Shown here: piece by piece, positions 61,526 to 64,000 of the stretch
How the letters are laid out: the number at the start of each line of letters is the position of its first letter
Numbering within the stretch: the first letter of the stretch is position 1
NCBI RefSeq assembly: GCF_003033885.1
Contig: NZ_CP024081.1
Coordinates: forward strand, 2,599,461 to 2,663,460
Length of the DNA stretch: 64,000 nt
Direction of reading: 5' to 3'
From: Pseudomonas rhizophila
Lineage (GTDB): Bacteria; Pseudomonadota; Gammaproteobacteria; Pseudomonadales; Pseudomonadaceae
Notes under the pieces: generated by a model
Seen by the model: the letters and a program-made list of their open reading frames with translations, nothing else
Databases searched by the model: none
What the model was told of the DNA's origin: nothing
Position numbers and translations under genes: made by a program

Positions 61526-62698
61526 TTAACGCAGGGCGGTCTGGGCGCAAGGGCTCACCGTACCCCCGCTGGCGGGCCGCAGTAACAGCCCGCCGGCCAG
61601 CAGCAGGCCACTGCCGGCAATGATCAGCGCCGGTTGCAAGCCACCGCTGAAGTGGCTGCTCGACGCCGCCAGCAATGGCCCGCTGAGCTGGCCCAAGGCA
61701 AAGCAGGCGGTCAACAGGCCCGCGTTGCGCTGGGTGGCGTGGGGTGCCAGTTCCCGGGAACGCAGCATTACCAGTTGCATGCAGGCCAGGAATGGTGCTC
61801 CACACAGGATTACGCCCAGCGCCAGCCCCGGCCCGCTGCCCAGCAGGCAGGCGAATACTCCGGCGGCTTGCAGCCAGAGTGTACCGATCAGCCAGCGACC
61901 GGTGGTGTTCGGGTTGGGACGACGCAAGCTGACCAGCAACACGCCAGTGGCGGCGGCCAGACCGAAGCAGGGCCAGAACAGGTCTGCTTGCCATTGCCCG
62001 TGGAACTGCGCCGAGGCCATCTGCGACAGGAAGGTGGCGGGAATGATGTAGCCCAAGCCGTACAGGGCATACACCACGCCAAGTCGAGCGATGCCACGGT
62101 TCGGCGAGGCGCTGACGGGCGCTGTAGCGGTCGCGGCTGCGGCGGGTTGCGGCAGAATCGGCAGAATCACCAGCAGCATCGCCAATGCCACGCCGGCATA
62201 CACAAGCCACAGGGTCGCGGAGGTCTGGCCGAGCAGGTTCGAGCCCAAGGCGAGCAAACCGGTCAGAAAAATCCCCAACCCTGGGCCGGCAAACACCAGG
62301 GCGCCGAGCCGTGGCCGTCCCGCCGCCGCAGCCAAGGGTTGGCTCAGGGCGGTGATCATCACCAACACCCAGGCGCTTGCCACTCCGGTACCAAAGCGCA
62401 GTGCCAAGTGTGGCCAGAAGCCCCAGGCCCAGAACGAAGCCAGGGTCAGCAGCACGCACAGCCACAGGCCCCCGATCAAACGCCGCCGCAACTGTTCCGG
62501 ACGGCGGGCGAACATGGCGTCCAGCGCGCCGAGGAAGTAACCCAGGTAGTTGGCCGCGGCAATCAGACCGGCGGCGGTCAAGTCGATCTGACCTTCGCCG
62601 ATTAAATGAGGTAACTGCGGCGTTAAGGCGAAGCGACCAATGCCCATGGCCATCATCAGGGCGATGAAACTGCCGAGCAGGCGAATCAGAGGTGACAT
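61526..62698 (-). CDS. YbfB/YjiJ-family MFS transporter
   Basis: A 390-residue major-facilitator protein with twelve helices. The N-terminal MGIGRFALTPQLPHLIGEGQ and AAGLIAAANYLGYFLGAL are the YbfB/YjiJ signature (GIGRF.YTP..P.m...g...a..aG..as.NY.GYl.Ga). Substrate unknown. It is divergent from the LysR gene with a 103-bp gap holding a palindrome, which suggests it is controlled by that regulator. Confidence 0.87.
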   Translation of the reverse strand: MSPLIRLLGSFIALMMAMGIGRFALTPQLPHLIGEGQIDLTAAGLIAAANYLGYFLGALDAMFARRPEQLRRRLIGGLWLCVLLTLASFWAWGFWPHLALRFGTGVASAWVLVMITALSQPLAAAAGRPRLGALVFAGPGLGIFLTGLLALGSNLLGQTSATLWLVYAGVALAMLLVILPILPQPAAAATATAPVSASPNRGIARLGVVYALYGLGYIIPATFLSQMASAQFHGQWQADLFWPCFGLAAATGVLLVSLRRPNPNTTGRWLIGTLWLQAAGVFACLLGSGPGLALGVILCGAPFLACMQLVMLRSRELAPHATQRNAGLLTACFALGQLSGPLLAASSSHFSGGLQPALIIAGSGLLLAGGLLLRPASGGTVSPCAQTALR

Positions 62699-62750
62699 GG
62701 CGGGTCTCCAGCGTTGAGGCGAATGACCGTCAGGCTAGGACTGATTGACT

Positions 62751-62765
62751 TTCATTAAAAATGAA
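62751..62765. promoter_or_regulatory. Candidate LysR-type operator between MFS and LysR genes
   Basis: TTCATTAAAAATGAA is an inverted repeat (TTCATT, AAA centre, AATGAA) that contains a T-N11-A core (TCATTAAAAATGA). It lies in the AT-rich gap between two divergent genes, 37 bases before the LysR start. Position and symmetry fit an autoregulatory LysR site. Confidence 0.5.
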
Positions 62766-62801
62766 TAATAGTGAGTAACTTGTTCATTTTTGGAGAATGT
62801 C

Positions 62802-63695
62802 GTGGAGTTCAGCCAATTGCGGATTTTCCAGGCCGTGGCCGAGGAAGGCTCCATTACCCGCGCTGCCGAGCGGTTGCATCGGGTGCCGTCGAACCTCTCG
62901 ACCCGGCTCAAGCAGCTTGAGGAGCAACTGGGCGTGGATCTTTTCCTGCGCGAGCGTCAGCGTTTGCAGCTATCGCCGGCGGGAAAAGTCCTGCTGGACT
63001 ATGCGATCAAGCTTTTTGCTCTGCACGACGAAGCCCATGCTGCCGTGCAGGGCGGGCAACCGGCCGGGGATTTTGTGTTGGGTACGATGTACAGCACGGC
63101 GGCGATTCATTTGCCGGACCTGCTGGCCGGTTATCACCGCACGTACCCGGCGGTGAATTTGCAGGTGCAGTCGGCGCCCAGCGGTGAACTGCTCGAAGGC
63201 TTGCTCACCGGGCGCCTTGACGCGGCGCTGGTGGACGGCCCGCTGGAGCTGGCGGGGTTGGACGGGGTGCCGTTGTGCGACGAGCGGCTGGTGCTGATCA
63301 CCGAGGCCGATCACCCGCCAGTGCGCAGTGCGCTGGATGTTCAGGGCCGCTCGGTATTCACCTTTCGCCAGGGCTGTTCCTACCGCATGCGTCTGGAAGC
63401 CTGGTTTGCCCATGACCATGCGGCCATGGGCCGGGCGATGGAGATTGAGTCTTATCAGGGGATGCTGGCCTGTGTGATTGCCGGCTCCGGGGTGGCGCTG
63501 ATGTCCGAGTCGATGCTCGCCAGCCTGCCGGGCCGCGAGCGTGTGAGGATGCATCCGTTGGCCGAGCCGTTTGCCAGTGCCACGACTTGGCTGATGTGGC
63601 GCAAAGGGATGGTGGGGGCCAATCTCACCGCCTGGATTGAACTGCAGCAACAGGCCCGGCCGCGGGCGCCGCTGATGGTGGAACGATCAGCTTGA
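62802..63695 (+). CDS. LysR-family transcriptional regulator
   Basis: A 297-residue LysR regulator. HTH residues about 1-60 (MEFSQLRIFQAVAEEGSITR, then LHRVPSNLSTRLKQLEEQLG), then the substrate-binding domain (GDFVLGTMYSTAAIHLPDLL, VIAGSGVALMSESMLASLPG). GTG at 62802 gives the usual start and has GGAG 7 bases upstream; the TTG four codons earlier does not. It probably represses or activates the divergent YbfB-type MFS gene and itself. Confidence 0.88.
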   Translation: MEFSQLRIFQAVAEEGSITRAAERLHRVPSNLSTRLKQLEEQLGVDLFLRERQRLQLSPAGKVLLDYAIKLFALHDEAHAAVQGGQPAGDFVLGTMYSTAAIHLPDLLAGYHRTYPAVNLQVQSAPSGELLEGLLTGRLDAALVDGPLELAGLDGVPLCDERLVLITEADHPPVRSALDVQGRSVFTFRQGCSYRMRLEAWFAHDHAAMGRAMEIESYQGMLACVIAGSGVALMSESMLASLPGRERVRMHPLAEPFASATTWLMWRKGMVGANLTAWIELQQQARPRAPLMVERSA

Positions 63696-63835
63696 GCGCC
63701 TAGCGTTGGATTTTGATGGATTCAGTAACAGATCATTGCAATGTGTGACGAGCATTGCGTAGGACTTCGGACTATTATCAGTGCGAAGGGGCCACAGAAT
63801 TTTGCCGCTCGTACCACCCTGAAGGGGGCACCACG

Positions 63836-63964
63836 ATGAAAGAGAAAATCCAGAACTGGCTTCATGACTTGGGTGTCGCGCTCGGCCTGATCGAGCCGCC
63901 CATGCAACCGATCCCTATCCGCACCGATGACGAGCAGCGCCGCCGCCAGCCGCGCCGTCGGTAA
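63836..63964 (+). CDS. Small 42-residue basic protein
   Basis: ATG at 63836 gives MKEKIQNWLHDLGVALGLIE, then a proline-rich link (PPMQPIPIRTD) and an Arg-rich tail (DEQRRRQPRRR). An amphipathic helix followed by a basic tail would suit membrane or nucleic-acid binding. AAGGGGGC lies 8 bases before the ATG, a strong site, which argues for real expression. The longer reading from 63755 has no such site. Function unknown. Confidence 0.55.
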   Translation: MKEKIQNWLHDLGVALGLIEPPMQPIPIRTDDEQRRRQPRRR

Positions 63965-64000
63965 AGACACCGCGAATATCGGAGAGATCGCAGTCTCAGG

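Noticed and set aside
1..64000. tRNA, rRNA, CRISPR array or complete prophage
   Set aside because: No cloverleaf-like sequences, evenly spaced direct repeats or phage structural genes were noticed in reading; the repeats present are REP elements and the tps duplication.

Overview
This 64 kb window looks like ordinary chromosome of a fluorescent Pseudomonas (P. fluorescens group). The evidence is high-GC coding sequence, Pseudomonas-type neighbours (rnd-ycgL, aceK-hrpA, fabH2-like/ECF sigma/OprP-like porin, aqpZ, cysK, ptrB), and many copies of a REP palindrome (core TGTGGGAGCGAGCCTGCTCGC) typical of that group. No rRNA, tRNA, CRISPR array or intact mobile element was found. The identification rests on reading the sequence and family knowledge, not on a search.

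Layout. 1-5090: a cut AraC regulator, a DUF1508 protein, then a tightly overlapping GtrB/methyltransferase/GtrA/DUF6311 surface-glycosylation operon. 5.3-20.7 kb: housekeeping and metabolic genes (CHMI-like isomerase, HTH-only LysR protein, glutamine-synthetase-like ligase, EptA-type phosphoethanolamine transferase, RNase D, YcgL, hydroxyacid dehydrogenase, YcgN, an M61-like protein without its zinc histidines, TrmH, YajD, oligopeptidase B). 20.9-34.3 kb: YafJ-like amidotransferase, MoxR/VWA pair, DUF748, CysK, EamA transporter, AceK, HrpA. 34.6-39.6 kb: FabH2-like synthase, ECF sigma with zinc-finger anti-sigma, and a phosphate/polyphosphate-type porin. 39.6-50.7 kb: AqpZ, ABC exporter, PpiA, hydrolase, LysR, AzoR, MscS-type channel and DEAD-box helicase.

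The standout region is 50.9-54.4 kb. It is the wreck of a two-partner-secretion, contact-dependent-inhibition-type locus. An intact TpsB transporter with a good promoter is followed by a TpsA exoprotein cut to its N-terminal secretion domain. Next come an out-of-frame stretch resembling the end of a polymorphic toxin, an AT-rich MafI-like immunity gene, a transposase tail, and a second 525-bp copy of the tpsB/tpsA junction ending at a 24-bp inverted repeat. It looks like a toxin-delivery locus that lost the body of its effector but kept the transporter and the immunity gene.

The right end (54.4-64 kb) holds a DUF899 protein, a DUF6279 lipoprotein, a TorF-like porin, a CvfB-like S1 protein, an NCS1 transporter with a candidate sigma-54 promoter, a YbfB-type MFS gene divergent from a LysR regulator, and a 42-aa basic protein. 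Most intergenic spaces downstream of genes carry REP or REPIN elements.
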